39,963 nucleotides of DNA from Bigelowiella natans CCMP2755 (GCA_000320545.1 ADNK01002368.1:37501-77463), one strand, 5' to 3'. Shown: positions 11,404-23,488, numbered from the stretch's first letter. The notes: generated by a model from the sequence alone, not told the origin. Made by a program: numbers and translations.

Positions 11404-12266
11404 AGGCTCAACGAGGAGGAGGTCGTCCGTCATCACTTCTAACTCACACTTTCGATTCTTCACATCCGCTTCTCTATTATAGCATGAAAGCAGCATGAAT
11501 AGATGAAACGATAAGTACTACTCTCTGAGGCCGATTGTTCCTTATCAAGATGAAAGCTCTCATCATCCTGAAACAATGACTTTCTAGGGCTCCGAGCTGC
11601 TGTGCGTACAAATAATCGACGAGGGTTGGTGCGCAATACGTCATCATTCAGAGAAATAGAATAATGATGATAATCATGATGATGTTGATGATAATACACA
11701 CGAATAATGGTCATCCATCCTTCAAATGTGAATTTTGAATGAGGAAAGTATGTTGCGTGCTGTTCCATAAGCACGACATGAGTCCGCACATGTCATGTAA
11801 AAGGTACTCACAACAGAGAACAGGGCGAGTAGGAGGGTGATGATGACGATGACGTTCTCAAATTTTACTACCCTTCCTCGTCGATGACATTCCCTGACAC
11901 GTTGGAGAGGAGGGGGGGGGGGGGTTGTAGAAGAAGTTGAGCATCATCGGTTATGGATTTACATGGTGGATGTTATATATTCGCTACCATTGCTACTCCT
12001 AATGCCTCTGCAATGAGCAAACGTCCAACCCTAAAGATGAATATGACGATACCGACGCATAAAATGCTTGTAGGAAACAATTGGAACGGAAAAGATCTTT
12101 AAAAAAAAATCTCCACACTATTTGGGATGCCATAATCTATTTATATCATCCGTGCGTATTTGAATCCCCCCCCCCCCTCTCCCCGCAAACAACTCAACTG
12201 TTCGTAACGCTACCTATGAGAAGCGTGCCGGAAAACATGGCATGATGTATTGTTGTCGCGCAATAC
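9241..12266 (-). other. Degenerate UPRT-like domain of the UCKL gene
   Basis: The fold can be followed: VLRDNNTSCHVFRHASHR, VGRLLIAEALGVAM, VTPPLVFGVSIVRGGQAIEH, VKIGKMIIAQSIDKSDGPRL, VLLMDPVISTSNTCEMALRI, VEESQIILCCIIAAPQG, VRIVCSWVDQGLNEKFFVIP, GLGYFGARYF. Active UPRTs have RAGE-x-M, a DPxLATG PRPP loop and a C-terminal GDxGDRxFGT uracil clamp. Here these read RGGQAI, DPVISTSNT and GYFGARYFNC, so the key Glu, Gly and two Asp are gone. Mammalian UCKL proteins are also altered here. A structural or regulatory role is more likely than catalysis. Confidence 0.8.
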
Positions 12267-13101
12267 CTACAGAGGCCGATAATCGAGGTAAAAAAAGGGG
12301 GGGGGGGGGGGAATAGGATGAAACTAAAGGTGCCTTTTTTCAGTCCCTTTTGTCCACTCGTATGAATCATACACGTTGATTGAGTAGTAGCGTGATTATC
12401 TTTGAGTGCCTATCCACCCCATCTCTCTCTCTCCCCCCCCTAACGTCTTACCCTTCATCATCAACTACCGTGTGCGCTGCTCGTAGCATTGGTGTAGGGG
12501 TGAGGATGGTGACGGTCTTAGGAAGAAGCTGAATCAACTTGTCCTTCGATACGTTCAAAAACCTGCAAAATCCTTCTGAGAAGACGTCGCCACAATCACA
12601 ACTACCACCACCATCACCACCAGCAGCAGCAGCATCTTCATCACCACAGTGTTATTCTTATTACTACTACTACTGCTACCTCATGCGTTTTTTGAACTTA
12701 TCTCGAGAATTCAGTAGTCCACGCTGCTTTAACACAGCCTTTACATGCTGGACCTATCATCAATATGTATATACATAATACACAATGCAAGAAAATCGTT
12801 GATGAGACTACATTTCCCTCTGCATTTGTGTCAATGACAGCAAAGGTCTATATGAGAAGTAAGGAAGGGAAAGACGTGGATGTTCGATTGTTTCACTTCC
12901 AAAATTGGTGATGAAACGCCACCAGGACGAAAAAGCAGCAGCAGCAACAGCAGCACTAACAATTCCGTTAAATCCGAAGTGTAAGAACAAGACACGACGA
13001 GAGAATGAGGTATAATTCTATACTGCTCTTTCGCTTCCCCCCCCCCCCCCCTCTCCTCCATTTACTTACCAATAAGTTTATGGCGACGTAGTTATCTCCG
13101 C

Positions 13102-13174
<73 letters not shown>

Positions 13175-14282
13175 CAGTATGATCTACACTGGTATTACAG
13201 TTGCATCATTAGTAGATCAAAACAAACGAAGAGGTAGAAGCAGAGCAACAGAGAGAAGATAAAGATAAAGATGATTAAGAAGAAGAGGAAAAAGAAGACA
13301 CCCTTCTCCAACAAGAGCATTCACACATCCAGCCTCTCTCCCCGCTACTACAAAATATCATGTTTTTCTAATTATTCGGTTCTTCTATTTCTCGGTACAA
13401 GAGGTGCACGCAAGCAAGCAATCATGGTACGTACCCCCTTGGCACTATCAGGTCCGCATATCTCTGTATTTATTTAAGAGGGGGGGGGTTAAGGGGGAAG
13501 GAATTCGGTGTAGGAGAAGACAACGAACGTACGTACACGCGTGTACCCGTCTTTCTGCTTCGAGTGATCATCGTCACTATCGTCATCATCGTCATCATTA
13601 TCATCATCATCATCATCATCATCATGCGTAGTCTAAAGCAGCAATGTCATCATAGCCGAGTAGTACATTGAAAGCAGCAGCAGCAGCAGCAGCAGCAGCA
13701 TCAAAATGGTAGAAATAGTGTTGCATTTCAAAAGATGGATGATGATGGACCTTCGTTGGGAAGATGTAGTCATCGAAGGACGGCTTTACGGTCTTCACGT
13801 ACCTTTGTTCCAAAATTCACTCTTAATTTTATTCTTCCCCGCAAATCCCACAACGACAACGATGAGGACTTTTAACACTTCTAGAAATCAAGAGGCATGA
13901 TAGACTATATCGATGACCCCCTCCCCCCCGACCCCCCTCCAATCCCTTTAATCTTCGTCGTTAGTTTTCTTGTCTTTCTTCTTCATGCATAGTGGTGACT
14001 ATTGTTACTGGGCGAGAATATCATCCAACTTGCGGCCTCTTTCCCTAATATCTCTCTTTATGCGGCTGAAAGAGAGATGATGAGAAAAGCAAGAATAGCA
14101 CCACCACCACACACACACACACACACACACATAAGACGATAAGATTTTGGAGGTGGGAAAAAAGGAGGGGAGGGGGGGAGGAGGAAGAACAAGTACATAC
14201 CGTGCTAATCGAAGATCGGAGTCGGTGTCCACAAATACCTTTAAGTATTGGGTAGCAGTAGTAAGAAGTTGTTGTTGTTCAA

Positions 14283-14370
<88 letters not shown>

Positions 14371-15346
14371 CGCCGCAGCACTGCTCCGTCATAATTATCA
14401 TCATCATTATCATGTGCTTTTACTACTTTGATGTCCATGAGCTCACGTAAGGGTTTGTCGTGGAGCACGAGGATTCCCTTTTTAAAAAGAGAGCGAGAGA
14501 GGGGGAAGGGGAGAGGGGGGGTAAGCAAAAGAAAGAAGAACGAATGGGAAAACCTACATAATTTGTATCTTTGTTATGGAAGCCACATGAAATTTGTCGT
14601 CGTTGGAACAACAACAAGTTTATCGATGATAATAGTAATGATCATAATCATCATCACCATCACAATACATCATCCATGATTCCTCACCTCAATGATAACA
14701 ATATCAGCTCCATACACGGTGTCCTTCTTCTTCTCCCTCGAATTCGTACTGAAGTCGTAGCGCGGCACATCCACGCTCCGCCCAGATCGTATCGCCGCGA
14801 TTGTCCTTCATTTGGAAGAATTATCATGACGAAGAAAACCACATTTTAGGATAGGTTACTTCTGGAAGAGAGGCCAATCGAATGCCGAGGGATGGTCCCA
14901 GTTAAACTTGCCGGCTTCCACAATCTGAGGCAACACACGCAACAATAACAACAACAGCAACATCAGCAGCAACAACGCCTCATAGCACATTATATTCAGG
15001 TAAGCATTACTACAAAGAGAAAAATGATGATAAAGCTAGCATGGTTTAGTATCAGAGAGAGAAGTAGTACTTTGTGCTCTGCAGGCGTAAGGTTTCGATA
15101 GAACCTGTTATCGAGTATGTCAGTGCAATGGAGGGGGGGGGGGGGGGGGGGTGGACAAAGAAAGGCCATTAACCAGGAAATAGTGTTTGAGCGCGTGGTA
15201 ATTTATTATGCGGTTATGATGCAGTAATAATAACGATCTATGTGTTTTTAACACAATAGACGTTGTATGTGGTTACCTATCCATAGATAGTAGCACAACC
15301 CACGGGATACCTAGTTAATGTTGGAGAGAGAACGCCAATATATATC

Positions 15347-15396
<50 letters not shown>

Positions 15397-16084
15397 TCTA
15401 CTTTATAAACTTGGTCGAATAGTAACAGTAGTAACTTCTGGTGATAGTTGCAGCGACGATAAAACAATGATGATGATGATGATGATGATGCGAGGATGGT
15501 TGAGGTGATGAATGTCGTCATGCTGCACGTATTTATTTCTCATCGGAACGTAACCACTCCCTACCTAATTTATCGATGATTTTTCTGCACACAGTTGTCT
15601 TGCCGCTTGCAGTACCGCCTAGATGAGGACCACAAGTGGTGATGATTATGACGAGAGCGAGAAATGAAGCTAACGATATGATCTGCGAGTAATGGGAAGA
15701 CAGAAGTCTTTCGGCAGTGGCAGCAGGTAGCAGTAGCACATACCAGTGACCCCGATGACTAGCGGTTCAACTCGAGTTCCCTTTCAGATGATATCGATGA
15801 CCATAGCAATGAAGAGATGAATCAATTATGGGAGAGGAGGGGGGGGGGGGGGGGGGGGGATGAGATTTTCCCTTCTAGTTTGGATTTTAACATTAGTTGA
15901 AGGATGCTCAGAAACTGAGGGGAGTCAATATTTGTGCGTGCATGCGTGCGCGCGCGTGTATTCTCTAAGCTGTGTTCTCGTTGTGTGCTAGTCCTATTCG
16001 TTGCTATCATCGAAGATGGGAAAGATTATGGATCACAGAAATTACCTTTGTATTATACCACGGAGATCGTGCAACCTACAATTG

Positions 16085-16182
<98 letters not shown>

Positions 16183-16364
16183 ATGTAAATTAACGCTGCA
16201 ACAGGACACGACGATAATCCGTTGGACTACTACACAGTTGATGATACGTCTATGGAAGAAATTAGTCATCATTTGATTGTGCGGTGAGTGACTGCTGCTG
16301 TGCTCGCAACCTTCCAGAGCTGTCTTTTCCTTCGACTATATTGGGGCACTGTGAAGGACATCAT
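9241..16364 (-). CDS. UCKL: Uridine kinase / uracil phosphoribosyltransferase fusion (UCKL type)
   Basis: Exons: 16364-16311 (proposed first, MMSFTVPQYSRRKRQLWK), 15780-15744, 15618-15565, 15310-15277, 15104-15071, 14924-14860, 14805-14688, 14477-14427, 14238-14201, 14065-14009, 13802-13751, 13463-13435, 13100-13070, 12753-12680, 12562-12469, 12266-12214, 12030-11988, 11759-11700, 11567-11522, 11272-11223, 11020-10985, 10758-10659, 10364-10291, 10201-10153, 9828-9797, 9628-9562, 9305-9241 (TAG). Every junction keeps phase; the product is about 498 residues. The N-terminal half phosphorylates uridine/cytidine with ATP, the first step of pyrimidine salvage. The C-terminal half is UPRT-like. Cytosolic by family. 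Exon 11567-11522 is the least certain internal exon, and the first exon rests on phase and a Met only. Introns are 60-530 bp and packed with repeats. Confidence 0.92.
10921..10983. repeat. (GT)n-(GA)n microsatellite abutting a UCKL exon
   Basis: In the sense (-) transcript, exon 11020-10985 ends PE and runs straight into (CT)n then (AC)n. The proposed 5' splice site GTCTCT is made of the repeat itself. Confidence 0.85.
13104..13171. repeat. (CA)n-(TA)n microsatellite in a UCKL intron
   Basis: (CA)n from about 13104 to 13132 is followed by (TA)n to 13171. In the sense transcript it is (TA)n-(TG)n ending five bases before the acceptor TTAG of exon 13100-13070. Confidence 0.95.
14286..14366. 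repeat. (CA)n-(GA)n microsatellite in a UCKL intron
   Basis: (CA)n from about 14286 to 14319 is fused to (GA)n up to about 14366, in the intron between exons 14477-14427 and 14238-14201. The same compound (CA)n-(GA)n recurs at 16087-16183 in the first intron. Confidence 0.95.
15130..15393. repeat. Poly-G and (TA)n in UCKL introns
   Basis: About 20 G between 15132 and 15153 form poly-C in the sense transcript, just upstream of the acceptor of exon 15104-15071. (TA)n runs from about 15353 to 15393 in the preceding intron. Another run of about 20 G at 15839-15859 lies upstream of exon 15780-15744. Confidence 0.9.
16087..16183. repeat. (CA)n-(GA)n microsatellite in UCKL first intron
   Basis: About 50 bp of CA, with one AA interruption, continue into about 40 bp of GA. 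In the sense transcript this is (CT)n-(TG)n. Confidence 0.95.
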
Positions 16365-17932
16365 CAAGTGAAATAGGGACCGGATAGATAAAAGGTCGTA
16401 TGAAGTCAGAAAGGTCAGTGCACATAGCATACTATTGAAATTATTACGGGGTCCTTTCAGCGGAGATGCGGTTGGAGTCTCCACTTCCCAATCAGAAACC
16501 ACGCTGATGATGTAAGAAAAGATGATGCGTTGGTGCATGGAGTCGTCGTGTTGTTATGTAGAAGAAGTCGTAGTAGTACCTGTCGCTGGTCCTTTCAGAT
16601 AAGGCCCTTATAAATGGCCTGCTTGCCCTGGTTGCTCCAGCCGCTGCTTTACGAAAGCATCAAATTCAAATATCTAAACATGATGTACTTCTTTTTGCAA
16701 AAGTAGGTACCAAAGGGCGGCTTTTTGGATTCCCGGTCGCTGAGATTCTCTGACACATAGGCACGTATAACGAGCGGTAAAGAGCACGGCTAAGACGGCG
16801 GAGTCATACATCATTCTTGTTAAAACATCTGGTCAGTCTCACCCTCCTCTGGGCTGCAGCCCTCCCTTCTTTCATCCATATTTGTGTATTCCGGAGAGAT
16901 AAAGCTCAGCTAGGCCAGGAGGTGTGCGAAGAAAATTCAATGCGGATGTTCCTGGATACCCTGAGGCTTTGAATAGGCATAAAGGATAATATTACACGAA
17001 ATATTGCCGATTCAATCTGACAATGTTTCTCAGAAAAACATATATTTCTGTCCCTCTTTTCACCAGCACCAAGCTGTCATATTACCGATGAGCAGGATGT
17101 ATTACGGGGCAAAAAGGCCTTCTATGAAGAATTAAGTCCCTTCCAATTTTCTTCCATATCACGTATACGACAACGAAAATATCGAATATAAGTCGTAAAT
17201 CGTGGATGTTTTCCCTTCTGCGACAAAGAATCGCAAACCCCTCTGTTTGCTCTCCATCTGCTAACGAAGTCCATCCCTCCGGTCTTCGAACAATCGCCAT
17301 CTCTACCTCTCTGCATTTTTGCCTGGCAGGAGGAAAAACAGGAATAAGTTCGTTTAAAGGTAAAACCTTTAGCTTTATCCTATTGTTTATTCCTTCCAAA
17401 AGGTGGGAAAACGTAAAGAGGTTGGAACAAAAGGGCCAAAACTTTGTTACCAATCCTCCTCCTTACCCCTCAAATACACGAAATGAGATTGTTTTTTGGC
17501 CAGAGAAGATTTCAGTCTTAAGTTCATTTTTTGCATTTTATTTTCCAAATCTCAAGGGAGGAGATTCAACTCCGCCCATTAACTCCTTTCTGTGCAGGTA
17601 GCAGGTGTGTTGTCCCCCAGAGGTAGGTCTCCACAGTAGTTTCCGTCGCTAGATTTCTCCAACGATGGATCAGCCTTTCTGGGAAAATGAGACTCTGGGA
17701 GATGCAATGGGGAGAGGAGGAGGAGCATTGGGCGAAGAGGAAGCTTTTCTTCCAGAAGGGTACCAGACAGTGTTAAGTAGCCAGAAAAGGAGAAGTAGTA
17801 GTAGTCGTAGTAGGTATACAGACGTCGCATACTCTTTCGCCTTCCCCTCACTACTACTTCTCTTTGTCTCGCTATCCTTCTGTTCTTGAACATTCGTGTT
17901 GCTGCTTTTGTTCTTTGCATCTTCTTCTAAGA
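16365..17932. promoter_or_regulatory. Divergent intergenic region between UCKL and the SNF2 gene
   Basis: The two genes diverge from here. The block 16580-17600 has none of the microsatellites that flood both flanks and carries overlapping ORFs on both strands (17206-17601 +, 17453-17082 -). None resembles a family I know, and I found no terminal repeats. It may hold promoters, 5' exons or an old insertion. A short (TAG)n-like stretch at about 17790-17815 precedes the SNF2 start. Confidence 0.45.
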
Positions 17933-18303
17933 ATGGATGACGATATCCCTCTCTTCGACGATGACGGCCCAGCAATACCCAGCCATGGACGCGGAACAAA
18001 GCGACCACGAACCAGCAGCGAAGGCGACTCCGCTAGAATTCCCCTTCCAGTAGCACTTCCCGTGCCTGTGGACACAAAGGAGTCGAAGCCCTCTAGTACT
18101 GTCGCTTCTGGCTCAGGAGCTCCAAAGATTATCGCAAAAACGAAGGGGGGGGGGGCATCAACTGCGTCGTCCTCTTACACTATTAGCAGTGTCACCAATC
18201 AGGGATTCGGCGATATTATGGAGGCAGAAGATGGAGCGTGGAATTTCGACGACCTTGATGGCACACACACACACACACACGCCCATATATTTTCCAATTT
18301 GGC

Positions 18304-18347
<44 letters not shown>

Positions 18348-18364
18348 ATATAATATAGTCTTTA

Positions 18365-18403
<39 letters not shown>

Positions 18404-19097
18404 CATTCACAGGAGAGCCTAACCAGCATGTTAAAAAGAGAAAGCAGCAAGAAGAAGATCAAGAGGTAGTACAGAGCTGCCAATCCGAATCATATCATCG
18501 CGACAATCGCAGAGGCAACACACCTGATGATAACAGCATGCAAACAAATGCATTGACCCTTTACACGCCACTGTCTCAGACGGGGTATATGAGGGAGATA
18601 ACAAAGCAGAATCTCGTTAATCTGATGTTGCTGGAATAAATATGATCGTTGAGAGATCTCTTCCGTGCCATGAAACTTGTATGTGATGTGGTGCAATGTG
18701 GTGAGTGCTAGCTGAATTTGTTCTTCCCAAAGGAGAGCGACGAGCCACTTGATTCCGAAGCCAGGTACCGGATATCCCATTCACCCCCCCTCTCTCTCAA
18801 ATTTAATTCTCCTCCCTCCTCCCCCCCCTCGCAGCCAAGATGAAGTCCACGAAGGTCGGGGAAATATTTGCCTCAGTCGTGGGAAATGAAAACTTCAAGG
18901 AGGCCGGGCAGGTGTTGCAGACAGATGTTTTTACAATGGGGTAGTGGGGGAGGGGAGTATAGTGGGAGTTAGTAGCGATTACACAGCATTAAGCAAACAA
19001 TGAGCATTCAGCGCTCTCTTAGCAGGAAAGGGTAGCTTCCTCGTCCATCATCATCATCATCATCATCACCTGATACAGCCACGACTACTACTCTGTG

Positions 19098-19134
<37 letters not shown>

Positions 19135-19268
19135 ATATAGGTCCGCAAAAACGACTACGTGTACCTCAATTGGGATAAGGGCTACGAAGTCTGGGAGGTC
19201 ATGAACAGGAATGAGAACAAATCGGTAAATAATCAGCATATAGTAATCTAATCGCAAGTCGTTAGAAG

Positions 19269-19307
<39 letters not shown>

Positions 19308-21315
19308 ATCATCATCGTTTTCCAAACGGGAGTGAGATTAGTGCCTCCCTCTCTCTCTGTTTATTTTCCACACATTCAGGGTTGGTAGAGGATGGGATTG
19401 CTGGGATACTGCGGAACCTTAGCGACGGATACAAGGTGATAATAATCATGATCATGATCATGATGTTCATACAGATATAGGGATGTTGCAACGACTTGTC
19501 TGACTAGTGATAGATCAGTTTTGAAATTCAAACACTATCCTCCTCCTCCTCCTCCTCCTCCTCCTCCTCCTCGTCCTCCTCCTCGTCCTCAATGACATTC
19601 TCTTTCCCCGCTCCCTCTCCCCCTTACCCCGAAGTCGATTGAGCAAGAGTGCAAGGTACTGGAAGGAAACACAAGTTTACTCAACAAAACGATGGTTATC
19701 AAGATCACCATACTGGCAAGTCCTATTGAGGTACTCCTAATAACCACATAAAGGGTAGAGGAGAGGATGGAGAAGAAGAAGAAGAAGAAGTAAAGTAAGG
19801 AACCTATTCAAAAAGATATATATATATATATATACATAATATAATATAGTCTTTAACATGTGTGTGTGTGTGTGTGTGTGTAATATTATGGGCGATGATG
19901 ATGATGATGTCGTAGGTGCCTTCGATTGACGAGGATATCACGCGAGCGCTAGAGGAAATAAGCAGATCAGATCTGTGGGTTTCTGTCCGCCAAAAACGTG
20001 AGCAACGGTCAGTGAGTGAATGCTTCTTCCAACAAGAAATAATAACAGAGAGAATACCATAGTGCCGTAGTATTCCTTCTGATTGAGAATGAGCAAAGAC
20101 AGTTTTACCACACATCTCGGTAAAATCTTTCCCCCCGCCTCCTTTTATTAACGCGGCGCTCTACTTTGCGCAATTGATAATAGGAGGAAAAAAGCTATGA
20201 TGAAGGCGAATAAATCCGGTGAGAAGATAATGCCATGTAGCTCGTCCCAACGCTTAACCTTAATTGTTTCTTTACTTCTATTTTCAGAAAACGGTATCAA
20301 TACTATCAAGCAAGAACATTGGCAAGGAAATGGTACAGAAAATAGTGAAAGGGGGAGAGGGGGAGAGGAATTTTGTATCGATTTCATATAACAAAGAGAT
20401 TTGCGACGCGGTGATGATCATCTTTCCCCTCCCTCCCCCCCTCTTTCCGGTAGGTATTAAAGGGCCAATGGGTTTGGGGATTGACGAGGGAGCTGCTCCA
20501 TCTATGCCAAACGGCGATTCAGCAGGGAAAGGAGGAGGAGGAGGAGGAGGCGACAATGACTCACGTACGTAAAACGACGAGAACACGGAGCCGATAATGA
20601 TGATGGTGATGATGATAATGATGGTGATGATATGATGATGATAAGCAATCCCCCTTCTCTCTCACTCTCCTTCTCTCCCTCCCTCCCACTTTCTCATTAC
20701 ATATTTTGTTGGCCATTGCAGAGATAGTAAAAACGGAGGTTCACATCGATCTGGACAATGACTTCGATAAGGTACTATTTAAGTAGAGGTCTTTACAGAG
20801 AGACGCTAGTGATGATAACATAATCATAATGACGACGATGAAAATAGCTGCTGAGTTGCTGCTGTACACACATAACCAACGTGTAATCGGAATCATCTAC
20901 ATAGTTTTTCTCATCATACACACAACATCTTGTAAACCAACGTATATCTGTTCCTTCACCTCTCATCCCTCTCTTCCCCGCTCCTCTTTTTCGTAGCTTT
21001 TCAGCAACAGCGACCATGAGAACCTCACTGAGAAAGAGCCATCGTACAGGGTCTCAGCTAAACTCTATGGGTACTAGTTGTAGTAGTAGTTGGAGCAGAT
21101 TGTCTTCCGACCGACATTCTCCGGCTAGCTTCCTCGCCCCCCCCACTTCGCCTTTCCCATCTTTGCTATCTTCGTCATTGTAATTCTTCGACTTTTTCTT
21201 TTTCTAATTAGTTACCAAAAGCAAGGACTGCACTGGATGTGTGAGCAAGAAAGAGAAAGGTGGACAAACGTTATACATCTTTTTTTGCCTCCCACCCCTG
21301 AAAAATTAACACGCA

Positions 21316-21356
<41 letters not shown>

Positions 21357-22310
21357 TCACACAGGCCTTTGGATGGATTTGGCTGGGGAGAGATGAAGGA
21401 AAAAGGTATTAGCTGCTAATTCGGCCACTCTGCCATGATTATACGTTAATAATCACCACTACTGTCCTTTCCGCTCTCTTCTTGGTCTCCCCCCCCTTCC
21501 AATCTATAAGCTAATTTTGGAGTGTATTCACTTGACATGGCGCATGATTTTTGTTCTGCGACATGACTCTCGCAAAAAGGAGAAAAAACATACCGATTTT
21601 TTGGCAATGAACATTCCGAATCGTTATTCTCTGATATTGCGCGCTATTGGTGGTAGGGAAAGTGGTGGGCTGGAAGAATAAATTCACGAAAGAGGAGCGC
21701 AAAAAGCAGCCGGATAGATGGTCGATAACCAACATCACTACATTCATTTCAGTGCAATACATAACACACACACACTCGAAGTGCGGCCGATATCGAGGCA
21801 GCAGCCGTGCTCGTATATTTGCTCACTTGATTGAATCTGTGGTTGTGATGATGTAGGAGGGGAGGCATACTGGCGGACGAGATGGGTCTTGGAAAGACTA
21901 TTCAAATTATCTCTCTAGTGGCGGAATCAGCACGAGATAAGTCCGTTATTAACGACCATCACCATTTCTACAAAGATGACGATAATCAATCATCAAATCC
22001 GCTAATACTATTCCACATGCTCCTCTGGCGCTATTTGTGTGAGTAACAGTCCCCTCCATTGTTTCGTCCTCGCTGATATAAGCACCATCACCCCCACCCC
22101 CCGTGACCACCACTCCTCCGTCCCCCATTAGGCTCAACCAACTCAACATGTCGGGGCCACGCACGACCTTGATTATATGCCCTCTATCTGTCATCACCAA
22201 TTGGGAGGTAAAAGAAGAACAAGAAGAAGAAGAAGAAGAAGAAACCACTATGAGACGACTGCTGCGATGAAGGAAACAAACACCTCAACAGAAAAACAAA
22301 AACATACAGC

Positions 22311-22341
<31 letters not shown>

Positions 22342-23454
22342 GTCATCGTTATCGTCGACGGGGAGTAAGCATCCATTGTCTTCTTCCGTCTAATCTATCC
22401 ACCCCCCCCCCATCAGATGCAGGCGAAGAAGCACATTCGATTAGACAACCGTCTTAGCATCCATACCTACCACGGTAGCCAGCGTATCAAGGACGAAAGG
22501 TCGATTTTATTTATGATTATAAGAGCAGAAGCTAATCGGGAGTATTAGCCTGGATATTTACGACAAGTAGAAATATATCTAAGCGGAAAAGATCCATCAT
22601 ATTCCTGCATTATCTCGTGATCTCTTACTTTCTAACCCCCCCCCTCTCCCTCGCCTTCCGCATCTAATATCTAGCAAATTGAAAGACTATGACGTCGTGA
22701 TAACTACCTACGAGATTGTGCGGCAAGAATGGAAGATGGGGTCGTCGAAGACCAAGGGGGGGAGCAGCAGCGGGGATAAGAGCGAAGTAGTAGTTTCTGA
22801 GGAGATGAAGAGAAAACAGCAACGTGCTCTCATCAGCTGGCAGCAGGCGTGCGACGTGGCGACACGCAATGGGAGAAATCCTCCTGAGAAACCGAAGATC
22901 CTAAGAGATATGAGCGGTGCTGGTAGCGGTGGGAAGAAGCAGCGGGGGAAGAAAAGCAAGAGCTCTTCCGGCAAAAAATCCAAGGTTCTGGGGGGGGAGG
23001 GGTGGACGGTGTGTTTAAATGCGTCTTACAGATTAGCTTTAATATGATCTTCTCCTCTTCTTCTTCTTCCTACCTCTCGTAATGCCACTACAACCAATAT
23101 GATCTATCTTTCTATCGACGTTTCTCTCACTTCTCTTCCTTCCCCCCCCCCCTCCCTCTCAATACCACCATGCAGTCCGAGAACGGGACTTTATTCAGGA
23201 TGAAGTTTCTTCGCGTGGTCCTCCTCCCCCCCATCTCCTACTACTTCTTCTTTCTCACAATGATATATTCTCCACCGATGATGACTGAAAACTCAATGAC
23301 GACGACGACGAGGACAGTACTATTTCTAAGATGAGGACACAATACTAACACAACTGTTGGGTTGTTCGTTCACCCCGCAACAGAGCCGTTCTGTCGTATC
23401 GTGTCTCATCACGTTGCTAGCTAATAGTTAGTAATCACGGCCAATAACCTTTGC

Positions 23455-23488
<34 letters not shown>

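Larger units (their letters stand above)
12680..15780 (-). other. Uridine kinase domain of the UCKL gene
   Basis: The P-loop is split by an intron: VEPLVIGVTG then GTASGKTTVCRKIIDKLG. VVLLSMDRFYRNLTPAEHK keeps the Asp that acts as catalytic base in human UCK (SxD-R-F-Y). Next come KFNWDHPSAFDWPL, SGRSVDVPRYDFSTNSR (nucleoside site), ADIVIIEGILVLHD (Walker B region), VFVDTDSDLRLARR, RGRKLDDILAQYVKTVKPSF, RYADLIVPRGGDN and VAINLLVQHVKAVLK. All hallmark residues are present, so this half should be an active kinase. Confidence 0.93.

Noticed and set aside
18835-19730. A firm HIRAN domain call for exons 4-7 of the SNF2 gene
   Set aside because: Position and general character fit, but the key HIRAN signature is weak by eye and the phase conflict lies inside it, so it is kept only as a possibility.
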